From: Cardiocondyla obscurior
Taxonomy: Eukaryota > Arthropoda > Insecta > Hymenoptera > Formicidae
Length of the DNA: 64,000 nucleotides
Assembly: GCF_019399895.1 (NCBI RefSeq)
Contig: NC_091871.1
Span: 5,237,001 to 5,301,000, forward strand
Direction of reading: 5' to 3'
Every line of letters starts with the position of its first letter. The stretch's first letter is position 1. Below, one piece after another: positions 28,761-40,270 of this stretch. The notes beneath the pieces are model-generated. The model had not been told where the DNA came from. It did not search any database and saw only the letters and a program-made list of their open reading frames with translations. A program made the position numbers and the translations under genes.

Positions 28761-30131
28761 ATGCGCCGCGAGATTTCGGGATTAAAATGAAATTTCGATC
28801 GCGCGCGCTTTCGTCTCCGACCTGGCCTTTTTTATCTTTTTTTTTTTTTTTTCTCTCCGCTACGCGATTTCCGCGCGTACGCGTGAAGATATGCCGTCGT
28901 TCGACTGGAAATTTAATTCTAATTATTACCAATCTGCATCTGCATCTTTCCACAATAGATGGAATACTATAACGCATCTAAAAGTCACAGCGGACTGGGA
29001 ATCCCACGAATAGAAAAAAAAATTTTAAACCTAACGAAGGGGGGCAAACCTTGGAAGTATATGAAACCTAATAAAAAGAGTGGAATACAATCGCTGGACG
29101 GCTAACTCGCGCCGATCGACAATGAAGTTTCTGGCAGATACGTTGACTGGAACTATCTCTTTGTGGAAATTAAGAGCGGCAAAATTAATATCTCGCACGA
29201 ATTTCCTGTGCACGTGTGCACTTAAGATTGTGCGCAAACTGAGAACACCTCGAACGAAGTAACAAACGGTCAGTCTATTAAAATATTTATTTTTTAATGT
29301 TTAACTAGAAAAAAGCAATTACAATTGCAGCCTTCCTCCATTACCTGGCGATCTAAATGACTCGCGTGTACTCGCGATAATTTAATGACCAATTTCGGTA
29401 CGGTGAAAACGTTTTAAATCGCCGTCCGAGAAATGAAGACAACGCGTTACTCGATAAATCATAGATAAACACTGCGGGGAAAAAGATGAAAGTTGCCCGC
29501 GACTAATATTGTCGAACGATAAGTTAATTAAACCGCTGCGCGGACCTCTATGGTCAATCAATGTCAACGATTTATGACAGAATGGAATATGCGATTTCAG
29601 ACGCGCGTTATTATCCAACACCATTTAATATTTATTGATTAATTAGATCTCTGATCTAAAAAGACTAATGACATGTGGCCTTTTCAATAAATTAATTATT
29701 AACAATCTAGACAAGTGTAATGTATTTTAATTAACTGTGCGCGACGCAAATCATCTTGCAACGCTACATCTTATATTTCTCCTAGCAAATGTCACCGATT
29801 CGGTAGTCAAAAATTTTTTTCACACGACGAGCGGCAGTAATATTGTAATTAAAAATGTTAAAAATTTGATTGTCTATCAGATTTTAATTTAAGAATTATC
29901 TTAAAAAGAAAATTTTTCCTTTTACTGCTATGCAATAATTTAATTATATAATATACTTTGTGATTAATTCTTAATTAAAAGCAAATTTAAACGATGTGTT
30001 TCTAATTGAAAAAAAGTAGGTACGTAGCGTTTTTATTTATACTAGAAAAAACCACATGCGTGCACTACGCGCGCGTTATTTTTCAAAAGATTCCCATTTC
30101 AAACTATGAAAAAATAAGTCGTACGACTTAC
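28761..30131. other. AT-rich non-coding stretch
   Basis: Composition shifts from CpG-rich to AT-rich near 28.9 kb. No coding exon was recognised. On the minus strand this would be downstream intron of the signal-peptide gene if that gene continues leftward. Confidence 0.5.
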
Positions 30132-30174
30132 CGATCTGCATGAGCTTCAGCGGAGTTGTAATTTCAGCCGGTGA
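30132..30174 (-). other. Candidate 43-nt minus-strand exon
   Basis: Read on the minus strand, this 43-base segment is preceded by TTATGTTACAG and followed by GTAAGT, both excellent splice signals. It is the next such segment downstream of the exon at 30292-30450. That exon ends in phase 1, so splicing it here gives Val-Thr-Gly and then a TGA stop. In phase 0 the segment is open and reads SPAEITTPLKLMQI. It could be the terminal coding exon of a short secreted peptide, an alternatively used exon joined to a different upstream exon, or a chance pair of splice-like sites. Confidence 0.4.
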
Positions 30175-30291
30175 CTGTAACATAAAATGCAAAGTATTAA
30201 TATAGAGATGCTGATATATCAATTAATAAAGTTAATAAAAAAAGTAAATTTTTTTTAAATTTAATATTTTATTTAAAAAATTTATATTCAC

Positions 30292-33200
30292 CTAAGAGTT
30301 GCTCCGCCGATGCATGATGCCCTGTGTCCTTCCCGGGCCTGTTCCTCCTCTCAGATAATACGGAACTCCCTGGATCGACCGATGAACCGGTTACGGTTCG
30401 TATAATAATATCGGTGGTAACGATATTCCCGTTGACAGCAGTGGATGCAACTGTGTTGATACGTAACAAAAAAAAATATATATATGATTTAATAAACGGC
30501 AACAATAGTGGGATTTGATAAAAAACCGCACGCAACATAATATTCGAGCACCGGATTGACACGCGGATAACAAGCGAAAGTTTAAAATTTGATCAATCAA
30601 CAACTTGACGATCATTCTCACGGTTAAATAATCTCGGCAGTTTCTCTTTCTCTCTTTCTCGGCAACGTCAGTTTCAATCATTTTTTAGTGAGAATCTTCA
30701 TGTTAAGAGTGGAATTGGATATCGCGCGGATTTCAATCGATCTCTCATGAATTTATGAATAATGCACGAATTTCGTTTGAATCAACTGTTATTGTATGAA
30801 TTACATACGAACGAACATATAAAATTTATCGGATCTCCGCAGAGACGATGTATTTTAATTCTCATATTTAGCGCTGCACATAATTCTGCAAGCGCGGCCA
30901 CAAAAAAAATATGAAAGCTGTTGATTTCGGTCTCGTTCGGTCTCGACTGAAAACGTGTAAAAGGCAAGCGGAGCGACGGATCGGCATCTTCAGCGTTTAC
31001 GAGTTAAAGATTCGAGTTAAAGCGCGATAGGACGGATCCGCATCGTTGCGATCGCGGGTTGACGAGGGGAGGGAGGGAGGGGGTGATCGCCTGGCCCGTT
31101 CGCGTTTATTCAAGCGGAGAAATGGAAGCTGGTTTTCGGACGGACACCCAGTGCATCGAGATAGATAGGTAGATAGACGTCCGGATAGATGCATGCCATG
31201 GCAGGCAGGCAGTCGGTGTGTAAGGGATGCCAAGGGGCAGGGGGGGCGTGCAGGGGCGCGAAGAGAGGATGGGTCGCGGCGAGATCCGAAGCAGAGGAGG
31301 ACGAGAGGGTGGAGGTGGGCGAGCGCGAACGCGAACGACGTGGCGGCGTCGGGGGGATACCGAGGGGTGACGTGAAAGAGGGTGAAGCGGGGGCGGGCGG
31401 GTAGAGCGCGGGTTCTCTCGCTGATTACGTCGCAGGATGGTCAGGAGAGAGAAACCCCGGAGAGGATGCTGTGCTACGCCGTCGGTCGGACGGTCGGCGG
31501 TGTGGAGAGCGCGCGGAGGAAGCTGCTTCTCGCCGCGCTCGGTGGATAGAGGCGAATATATCTGCAATGTCCTACGTAGCCCGTCAACCCTTGGATCTTT
31601 CGTCGTGTTCTATCTTCCTCATCGTCGTCGTCATCATCATCGTCATCGTCGCCGTTATCATTACCGCCGTCGTCTTTTTCGCCGTCTTCGCCCCCGCCGC
31701 CATCGTCATCATGGTCACCCACCGCCCTCCAACCATCGCAGTCTCTGGCCTTCCTCCACGTGATCTCGCTCCCGAAAGCTCGCAGTCTCCGTCCCTCGCA
31801 CCGTTCGTCTCCCTCAACGCCGGTGATTCGCGTGTATCTCTCCTTCTCTATCCAGAGAGAAAGCTTCCAGAGGAGCGAGGCCTTAAGCTAAACTAAGCCA
31901 CGTCAGGATAGGATAGTGTCGGGAGGATAGGATAGGATAGGATGCTTGGTCGGGATGGTAGTGCCCATCTACCTCGTCGCGCACACAACAACCAGCGGGA
32001 CGACGACGTGTCTGTGAAGCTGATTTCGTCGCGTTTAACAACCTCGCGCCTTCGTTACTGCGCGCCATTTTGCCGCGCGCGGTTTCGCGTCGCCCGGACC
32101 CTCGGGTTAAAAATCACGAAAGCGAACGGATGAAATGGGTCAACGCGTTGACGAGGAGATCCGCACTCTTAAAAAAGGAAAAAAAAAAAAAATAAAAAAG
32201 TAATTAGTACGCGACTTTAAAATTGTCGGCGTGACGTTTCGATAGGACGGCTGTTTTGCGGAAAAACGAACGTCCCGACGACCGGACTGAGCCGCGACGG
32301 TTAACTGAGCGTGACGGAAGACGGCAGACGAGAGGAAAAACAGAAAATCTGAAAATACCGGGGCGCTGCTCGTAATTTTCGTCCAAGTGGCTGTTAAATC
32401 CCCGCGCGGTCTATTTATCATCTTGCCGCGCGCACGGGATATATTTCGTAATACGTCCGTTCGTATGCGCGAGCGTGCATCCAGCTTAGTCCGAGAGTTG
32501 TAAATTATCGCTCGCGCGGTGCGAAACGAATTAATACGCGCGGGGCGGCCTCGTAAGTCCGTGGTTGAGAAACACTGTGCCAGCTGCCGCGGCGCGGTGG
32601 TATCTCCGCGTTGTCTGCTACCTCACACCCTCGTCTTGCGTCCCACGTGGATGCCGGTCGAAGGGGTCGCGCGGAATGAGGGTGACGCGCGGGGCCGTGG
32701 CGGAGCGGCGTGGCGCGGCGCGGCGCGGCGCGGCTCGGCTCGGGTGACGAGGGGAGAGACACGGGGGGAGGACGGAATGACGACGCGGCGCGGCGCGGCG
32801 CGGCGCGGCGAGGCGAAGCGAGGCGAGGCGAGGCAAGGCGCGGAGAGAAAGAGAGAGCGAGAGCGAGATAGAGAAAGATGGCCGAGGGCAACGGCGGCGA
32901 TGAGGGAAGCGCGAAGGGGAGGAGGCGGAAGGGAGGTAGGTTGCTTCGGTATGGGTTGGGTCGGGTGGTCAGAGGGGGCGGAAGTGGGCGAAAGGGTCGA
33001 GGGATACCGCCGTTGCCGTCGCCGCCACCCACTGACCATCTCTCTACCCTCGTCGTCACCGTCGTCGTCGTCGTCGTCCAAGCTTCTCTGCTACGCAAAA
33101 AAAAAACGGAAAAAAGAAAAGAAAAAGAAAAGAAAAAGAGTCCTTGCCGTGTAGCGCTCCAAGAAGCAGCGAGAACCGCGAGTAAGCGCGAAAGACGACG

Positions 33201-35548
33201 GAAGCGCGAAACGTCCGCGTTCAATGCTCCCACCCCCATATCGCGAATTTTCTCGCGTGATTGTTTCACGGCGATTTCGCGGAGATGAAATGCCGAAGGG
33301 TTGGGAGAAATAGACAGACAGGGAGAACGAACGACGGCGAGACGTCGAGGGCGGAAGGACGGGAGGGAAAGTGGGCGACAGGAGGAAACTGTTTAAACGC
33401 GATCACTGGGACACGCGTTGTGACGACGCGCCAACGTTCGCAACGTATTTTTCCGTCCTCGTCTGTTTCTGTTACTCTCTCGCTTTTCCCTTCATTCCTC
33501 TTTCCCTCTCTGTCGCCCCCTCCCCCTCTCCACCCGGCAAAGCACCAAGAGAGAACGAGAGTGCGCGGCGTTCACGTTGTACGGTGCAATAAATTCTACT
33601 CGTAGATTATAATACAGTGGCGTAGGTCATGGACCGAGGACGGTACGCACGCCACGCCACGTGCTCCCCACGTTTGCTTGTATACGTTCTATCTCGCTCT
33701 GTTTCACAGCCCTACCGCTCACGTCGACGATTACTGAATGTGTTCACGTATTTACTCTTTGGTATTATTATTATTATTACTTCTCTCTGCAGACTGACAC
33801 GAAGCACGTGGAGAGTGCACTTCGCGCCATTACTTAACATCGATAAAGAAGAATCTCTTGACCCTCCCGAGATGTAACTAATGCAGCGATGGTATTTCAG
33901 TTCGCTATTATATGGATCTCGCGCGATAACCTATTCCCGCAAAGTTACAGTTTGTTTCATTATCCTCAGAAAACATTGCTAGTACATGCATATCTGTTGA
34001 GGGAGACTTCGCGTTTTAATTATAAAACTGATCGCGAGAGGGAAATAGCTCTTGGTTCACTATCCAAGTGTATGCAATTTACATAATTAATGTAATTTTT
34101 AATATTAATAATCTTTAGATAATTATCTATTAATAATCCTATTGATTATTCAACCAATGTTAATTTATTAATACAGATGTTTCACGAGTAAATATACTAT
34201 ATTGACAATGCAATGTGCAATGTAAAATTTTATTAACTCTTTCAGCCGGAACATTTGTGCTCGCCTACGTGGGTGCTGAATTTTCAGAAAGGCAACAGTT
34301 TCGAATGCGCAACTCTTTTAGTAAGTTTACTATTGGGACAGAGTTACAACGCTTTCGTGGTAAGCGGTTACGCATCGCGCGAACAAGTACTGTGTGACAT
34401 GACTAGAAGAATCTGTCCATATCTACCTAAGCCGAAAGAGACACCAATATCAGTTGACAAGCCTAAAAACGATAGATACCAATTAAAAGCACCACCTGAC
34501 TTTAGGAGTCAATTTCTCTTAGAGCTGGAAGAACGCGAGAGAGCGAAGAGAGAAGCGGAATTACAACGACAAGAAAAAGAACAACAGGAAAAAATTACTG
34601 TGCGTATACGAAAGCATATCATTCTTGATACGTTATATGAGAATTTTTTTAATGATTAATTAATAAACCTAATAAGTCTATCTCATTGTTTAAGATTAAA
34701 TATTCTCAATAATTATCATGCCTCTTCTAAAATTTATTGATGAATTGTGAATATTTATAAAATCTAAGTTTACATTTAAATCCTTTGTTTCTCAAGATAA
34801 AAAAAGATTAAATTACTTTGGTACTCAATATTATACCTGTGGATATTTTTACTGCTAAGATCAATTAAGATATTTTTTTAAAGATATTTTAAAAATTCTT
34901 ATTAATTATAGTTCAGAATATTAATCGCGATTGTTTATTCAATTTTTTGTATTTAGGAATTTGAGCGTCCACGGTCAGATAAATATTTCGGTTACCGAAT
35001 ACATGCTTGGGTGGTTATTCTGCCAGATGATGAAGGCGCGAGAAGTCGCGAAATTACTAAGCCAATTTTCGTCGAACCTGCCTCGGGAATGTCTTATGAT
35101 CCCATCAATGAGGAAACCAACTTGTTGTACTTAGGGGTTGAGAGTATTTGGAATGATCAAAATTATTGGGTAAATATGCAGCCTAGCGAGAAGAGCTGTG
35201 CAGAAATCAATTGGGACTTGAGCAAAATTGAATTTTGGGAGCACTTACTTCCTGGCGAACCACAAGCTGTGAGAACAGACGCAAACGAAGTTGATGAAGA
35301 CATAGGCGTGCAACAGGACAAGCATTTGGACATGCCTGCTTCATACGTGAATGAAATTCAAATTTACAGCTCAGGTACATAAGTACAAAAACATTTTTCA
35401 AATTGATTTCCTTCTTGATGGAATCCTCACAGAAGTAGTATAGTAATAGTAACTCGTATTTCCTTCCTATCACAATTTTTTTTTGTATAAAAACGACAAA
35501 GAACTCACCAACACTGATGCACAACAGCAGAGTCGGAACTGCATTCAT
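30292..35548 (-). CDS. Secreted or membrane protein start: signal-peptide exon plus ectodomain exon
   Basis: Two minus-strand exons fit together in phase. The first, 35509-35548, begins exactly at an ATG after TTATGTTACAG and ends at GTGAGT. It encodes MNAVPTLLLCISV and one extra G. The second, 30292-30450, starts after TATCAACACAG and ends at GTGAAT, adding 53 codons and one extra G. Together they give a hydrophobic signal peptide (likely cleaved near residues 14-17) followed by a Ser/Thr-rich segment containing SSVDPGSSVL, SERRNRPGK and HHASAEQLL. With the candidate exon at 30132-30174 the protein would stop at 69 residues; otherwise it continues to exons not found. The gene straddles the 5' end of DRC7 on the opposite strand, with an intron of about 5 kb. 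I do not recognise the family. A syndecan-type proteoglycan or a neuropeptide precursor are only guesses. Confidence 0.5.
30451..33792. repeat. CpG-rich low-complexity DNA: GGATA, ATC/GTC and GGCGC repeats
   Basis: On the minus strand this lies within the large intron of the signal-peptide gene. It carries an ATC/GTC trinucleotide tract at 31620-31655, GGATA pentamers at 31905-31943, GGCGC pentamers at 32701-32742 and 32784-32840, and A-rich tracts at 32176-32197 and 33100-33140. The 254-codon minus frame at 32505-33269 is repeat-derived. No coding exon was found here, although the 5' exons of DRC7 should lie in or just after this interval. Confidence 0.6.
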
Positions 35549-38352
35549 CTGTAACATAAAGATAAATTAACATTACAGATATTAATTTTACACAAAAATC
35601 TAATAATAATTATCTTTCTTTCCAATAACTTAAAATCTCAAAAATTATATACAGATATTACAATCCTTGAAAATAGTTAGAAAGTATTACTTGATATCAC
35701 AACCACAGTTATAAACGACAAATAATCCGCAAATAACGAATAAATTAGTAAGAATTAAATTACCCTGGGTTGTTCCGCCAATGCCTGATGTTCCCCAGAG
35801 CCGCTTCCTTCTCCTTCTCCTTCTCCTCCTCCTCTTCCTCGTCCTCCTCGTCCTTCTCCTCCTCCCAAATCGTCGTTCTCGGTAGTGGTGCATCAGCTTT
35901 TCCGCACGTAACAGATGTTAGCACTCTAATCAGTGATTAGTAATCACACTCGAAGAAGACGCGATATTCGTTTGTCCACTGAGACGCGGAGGTACCGCGG
36001 GGGGGGCCATAACGGTTAACAGCCACGACTTCGCGACACTCCCTCCGAACGTTAAAACATGCGAGCAACGATCACAGGCACGATAATCATTGTCTCACAC
36101 GGCTTGGCAACCCGCACGTGCACTCCCGACGATGGTTGCGGCACTTCGGTAAGAAATATTATACGAAAAAAGACGCGATAAAAAAGTCCGCCAAGAGCAA
36201 CGAAACGGACGCGACCGAGCTCAAAATGGTGAACTGAATTCAAAAGGCCGCGGCCAACTTCACAATTACACGCCTAGAGAGAGACGCTGCAGCAGCGACG
36301 CCGCGCTTCTCCACTCAACTGCACTCTCGCCCTTTTCTTCGCAGACACAAATACATTTTGAAAGAATATTTTGGTTAATATCATTACGTCGCACTACGAA
36401 ATTAATAAATCTGCAGTTAGAAATGGGAAAAAAATATCCGCGGAATATACGCAGCGTCTGAAAGCATCGAGGTGCTGCACCGACTGCTATTACCAACTGA
36501 CTCCGATCGCGCGAGTTTCGAAAGAAATGCCGAGAAATTTTCTTCGCGACGTTTGAACATGAGTCGCAATCTTAACAAACGTCAAATAATAAATAAGTGG
36601 TTAATAAGTTAGTTTATGCTAATTTAGTTTTGTTTTTCAGATTTTGAAAAGCGATATCCACGAGGCGAGAAAGTCATGCTTTATAAAAAGGCCAAAGTAG
36701 AATTGTACGCGCCATACATTCGACCTGATAATCTAATTCAGCGAGTTACCGTTTACGGAGATTACGATTACACCATTCCGGTCCAAAGTTACGAGAATTA
36801 TTCGAACAGACATGATCACCTTGTGGAATCCGGCAGAGATTTCGTTACGAACACTGTCACTGATTTCTTTGAGAAAGGTCGGCCTGATCATTGTAAAGGT
36901 ACAATTCAAAATAACAAAAGTTTCAACTCGCCCTAACATTACTCTATTAACGATAAAACAATTTTTCAGCGCATCGTTATCTCACATCCGCTCCCGATTC
37001 GTTGGACGAAGAGAGAACAATTAATTTTTATAACAATGCGCAATTCGACGGACTATCACGCATCGAAACGGGCCCGCTTTATTTGACTCAACATTACATG
37101 GATCGTGAGGATCTTTTGTATTACAGGTGAGTAGATGTTCTAAATTTTATGTCTGTATATTAATACTTTTATATTATTTTAACAGACGTGCTGAATTTCT
37201 GGCAGACCAGACGGTGGACGGTATCTATCCTCGTCGCATTTCGGTAATGCTTTCAATAAAGACTAATTAAATTTTTTAAATACATGAAACAATTCTTTTT
37301 GTAGAAGATCACTGAGAAGTATCACAGGAATCATAAAATTCCAGCTCACAAGGACGTGGCTATCCGCGAATTTACAATGATTGAAAATGAAATCTGCGTT
37401 AAATTCCATTACGATCGAGACCAAAGTACTCGGGCAACTCGCACATTTATAAAACCGTCGATGGCAGATAGAGGAGATCGTTTAGTCTTCGATCCTACAA
37501 TGACTTACGGATATAATGTAAATTTGTATTATAAAGTAAATAGATGAAAGGCTGACGATGTAATATCTGAAATGTTTACTTCAGCCAGATCCAACCGCAC
37601 CGCCGGAGAAAAATTTTGATCTTTTCTGTGCGCTTGATAAGCATCTGCAGGACGAAGATCAGTCTATACTTCACGTTAAAGATGCTGAAGCTGATATCAC
37701 AAAGTTTCTACGAAGAAGGACTGATGAAAATTTAAATCCGCAGTCCAGAATTTCATTATTCGACAGAAATCGAATAGCTGAAACAATAAACGAATTAGAT
37801 ATGGTATTTATTCACGATATGATTAAAGTTTCTTTTATAAATTGATCACAATCTGTTTTCAGAAAGCAACGATAAAACCTAGTAAACACGAAATTATGGA
37901 AAAGCCCGACGAGTTGGGACCATATCTTGCACGAATAGGCAATCCGGCGTATGTCAGTGAAACGGAAGCACATCTGCTGCACGACGACTGTTTAACCGAC
38001 TTCAAGAACGGATCTGTTGACAAAGCAAATCGCATTTTACGTGCAATCGAAAAACAGACTGCGGAACTAAAAAAGATACAAAGTCTTTTAATGCAGGTTT
38101 GTTGAGTTTTTTGATTGATATGTGAATTTTCATATAATTATTATAAATAATACTTATTATTACGTGCAGACTGTCGACTTATCAAAAGCAGAGGAGGAAC
38201 AGATGCTAGCCAAGATGAACGACATAAGTTTTAATATGCACGTGCTAGAAACGTATCTCAATCGGCATAAGAATGTGGTATCGCAGAAATACAGGGCTTT
38301 AATGGATCGTTTAAAGGAAAATCCGCATCTGCAAGTACTTCAAAAACATTAA
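33793..38352 (+). CDS. DRC7: Dynein regulatory complex subunit 7 (CCDC135/lobo), 5' end unresolved
   Basis: DRC7 is a core subunit of the nexin-dynein regulatory complex that links outer doublets of motile cilia and sperm flagella. Well-supported exons are 34246-34599, 34957-35374, 36641-36898, 36970-37126, 37186-37243, 37305-37517, 37585-37803, 37863-38096 and 38170-38352. All have GT-AG borders and matching phases, giving about 698 residues; the human protein has about 874. Diagnostic segments are the transglutaminase-like region (GNSFECATLLVSLLLG, SGYASRE), the linker with LGVESIWNDQNYWVNMQ, and the C-terminal coiled coil (LETYLNRHKNV). A further upstream exon, 33793-33873, aligns with the conserved Trp-to-DPP stretch before the transglutaminase-like core, but its donor phase does not match the 34246 acceptor. 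The N-terminal 120-150 residues were not found. An intron at 35375-36640 houses exons of a minus-strand gene. Sperm expression is expected from the family. Confidence 0.9.
35764..35900 (-). other. Candidate 5' exon of the minus-strand signal-peptide gene
   Basis: On the minus strand a GA-rich segment ends at a usable donor, CCCAGG followed by GTAATT, about 215 bases upstream of the ATG exon at 35509-35548. It lies within a DRC7 intron next to GC-rich DNA (35940-36250) that could be the promoter, so it is probably 5' untranslated sequence. One frame, closed upstream by a TGA with no ATG after it, reads Gly/Glu-rich and includes EGEGEGSGSGEHQALAEQPR. The last 30 bases resemble the end of the exon at 30292-30450. 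The 5' limit is not determined. Confidence 0.4.
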
Positions 38353-38496
38353 AATATCATATTAAGAAGTGTATAGGTGTATAAATATATTAACTCCCGC
38401 GCATAAAAAGAAATTTCTAAATAGTTTAAAAATTACACTCATTTCGTTATCATCAAGGAATGTATTGGCATCACAAAATGTACAATCACAATGTAT

Positions 38497-40270
38497 TTAT
38501 CGAAAAGACCATGACCCCATTTGACCAATGCACCGACCTAAAATAATTTCAAAACTTAAATAAATCAACATATGATAATTTTGCGATTGCTTCATTACCT
38601 TCGTCATCAAAAGTGGCTAGAGTGAATTTACTGAGTTTATTTGTGAAGCTTCCATTAGAAAAAACTAGCGGATGATCTAACTGATCGTTGCTGCTGTCGC
38701 TGTTAATGAATTGACGGCGATAATCCTCCGCAAAGCCGGATATTAATGTGTCCATCATTGGCGCCTGAAACAACGATTTATTAAACGTTAGTTTTTATAA
38801 ATATACGCGGTGTGCATATATACAAATGTTATTTACCTGTCGTGAAAATACTTGTAGAATTTTGTAGACACGAGCTCCATTTTCTCGTACCGGAAATTGC
38901 AGAAATAAACAAGGTAGACAATCCGGATTATTCTCGTCTGAAGGTTTCGCCATTTCCCAACTTAATTCCGAGTATTTTAGCCCTAATAGCAAGCTCTACA
39001 TAAATATATTTCAAATGTTACTATGCTATATATTTTTTTCATAAATATGTTTTATGTAAAAGTTCGAAATTATCGTATTTAAATAAAGATTGCCGATAGA
39101 CAAACATCGAACTTACGCACTGCATGTCGTCGACTATGTACACTCCCGATGTATTGATTGCAATAAGGACCTGCATATCACGATTAGTGATCCACGATGC
39201 GAGTCCTCTGACGGGTCGCTCGATTTGCCCTTGAAAGAAAGCCGCACCGTAACACGGTAAATTCCAACAAAATTCAAGATACTTTCTGATTAACTTCTTG
39301 GGATTTGCGTTGGCGCTACCATTATGGCTAGGTATTCGCTTGTATTGTTCCAGAAGATGCGCCTCGGGTGCTCCTTTGCCACCCACTAATCCCAATCCAA
39401 GTCCCAATCCTAACAGAAGACTGGGAGAAGCGTAATGATGCGGTAAAAATCGGCCGCGGTGTCTATGGAAAAACGCCAGAGTGTGGGTTTGTGCGTTATA
39501 AGGACCAAGCTCGATTCGGGCCTGTAACGCTCCCAAACTGGCGTAACGTGAAGGGCCATCACACGCATATCGTCCTAAACAGATGATTTATGTTATAAAA
39601 AAATATTAAATTTGTAGAAAGACTTAATTTTTTTATTCGGTAGTTCTTTTACCTTGTAGAACATTGTACTTGGCTTCCGCATAAAGCAATTCAAGAATTT
39701 TGGTATCCTTAATCTGTTCTTCCTCCAACTTGGAGAGAAATATATTTCTACGAAAATATAACAAGGGCTCCTCGTCGTCGGGGTCTTCTGTATGAGAAAT
39801 ATATTTGTTTACAAGGTAATTCCATTTCGCAGCCAATTCCACAGGCTTGTGTGTTGGACGTAATTGTACTTCCAGCTGCGAAGAACACATCCATAACGCA
39901 AAAATTGATGTGATGGTTGCCGAAGAGAATCTGGATAAACCCAGCTCCGCTTCTGACTGCACTATCGTAAAAATCTGTTGTGCAGTTGCATTTTGCTCAA
40001 CTTCCATCGTCAGAAATACCCCAGTCATTAAATAAACGGCTATGCGTACAGTAGGTCTTCCTGTGTTGGAATACTGCGGCTGACTCGTCATAGTTTTGCT
40101 TACTGCACGAGAAAAAAAGAGGTAACAATTATTTAAAAATATTAATTGTTTTAATCTTAGAATAATTCATATTTATACGTACAAGTGGACGAGTGTCCTT
40201 CCTTGTAGTCATTTGGATAACGACGTAACTGTTGTCCTCTCTGAATCGAACAATCATTTTGTTGCTCCAT
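38497..40270 (-). CDS. FRMD8: FERM domain-containing protein 8 (bili homologue)
   Basis: FRMD8 is a cytoplasmic FERM protein. In mammals it stabilises iRhom/ADAM17 sheddase complexes at the cell surface; its fly homologue bili modulates Wnt signalling. Six exons join in phase: 40183-40270, 39653-40102, 39117-39574, 38837-38995, 38599-38764 and 38497-38537. They give 453 residues, close to the 464 of human FRMD8. Conserved segments are IFALWMCSSQLEVQLRPTHKP and EEPLLYFRRNIF in the FERM N-lobe, CYGAAFFQGQIERPVRG, and LGLKYSELSWEM in the C-lobe. The start at 40270 is an in-frame ATG in the first exon; a second ATG begins MTSQPQ in exon 2. The last exon is short, ends GSWSFR and stops at 38497. 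A Leu-Gly repeat (LGLGLGLGL) interrupts the middle of the FERM domain. The gene converges with DRC7: the two stops are about 144 bases apart. Confidence 0.92.

Noticed and set aside
31905..31943. Possible telomere-like repeat (GGATA units)
   Set aside because: The hymenopteran telomere unit is TTAGG; this is a different pentamer in a short interstitial tract.
32505..33288. 254-codon minus frame and 211-codon plus frame
   Set aside because: Both are driven by GGCGC pentamers and homopolymers.
35687..35893. Arg-rich 68-codon minus-strand frame beginning MHHYRERR
   Set aside because: It reads a GA-rich stretch in one of three open frames and runs past the donor at 35764 into intron; the segment is better seen as a 5' exon.
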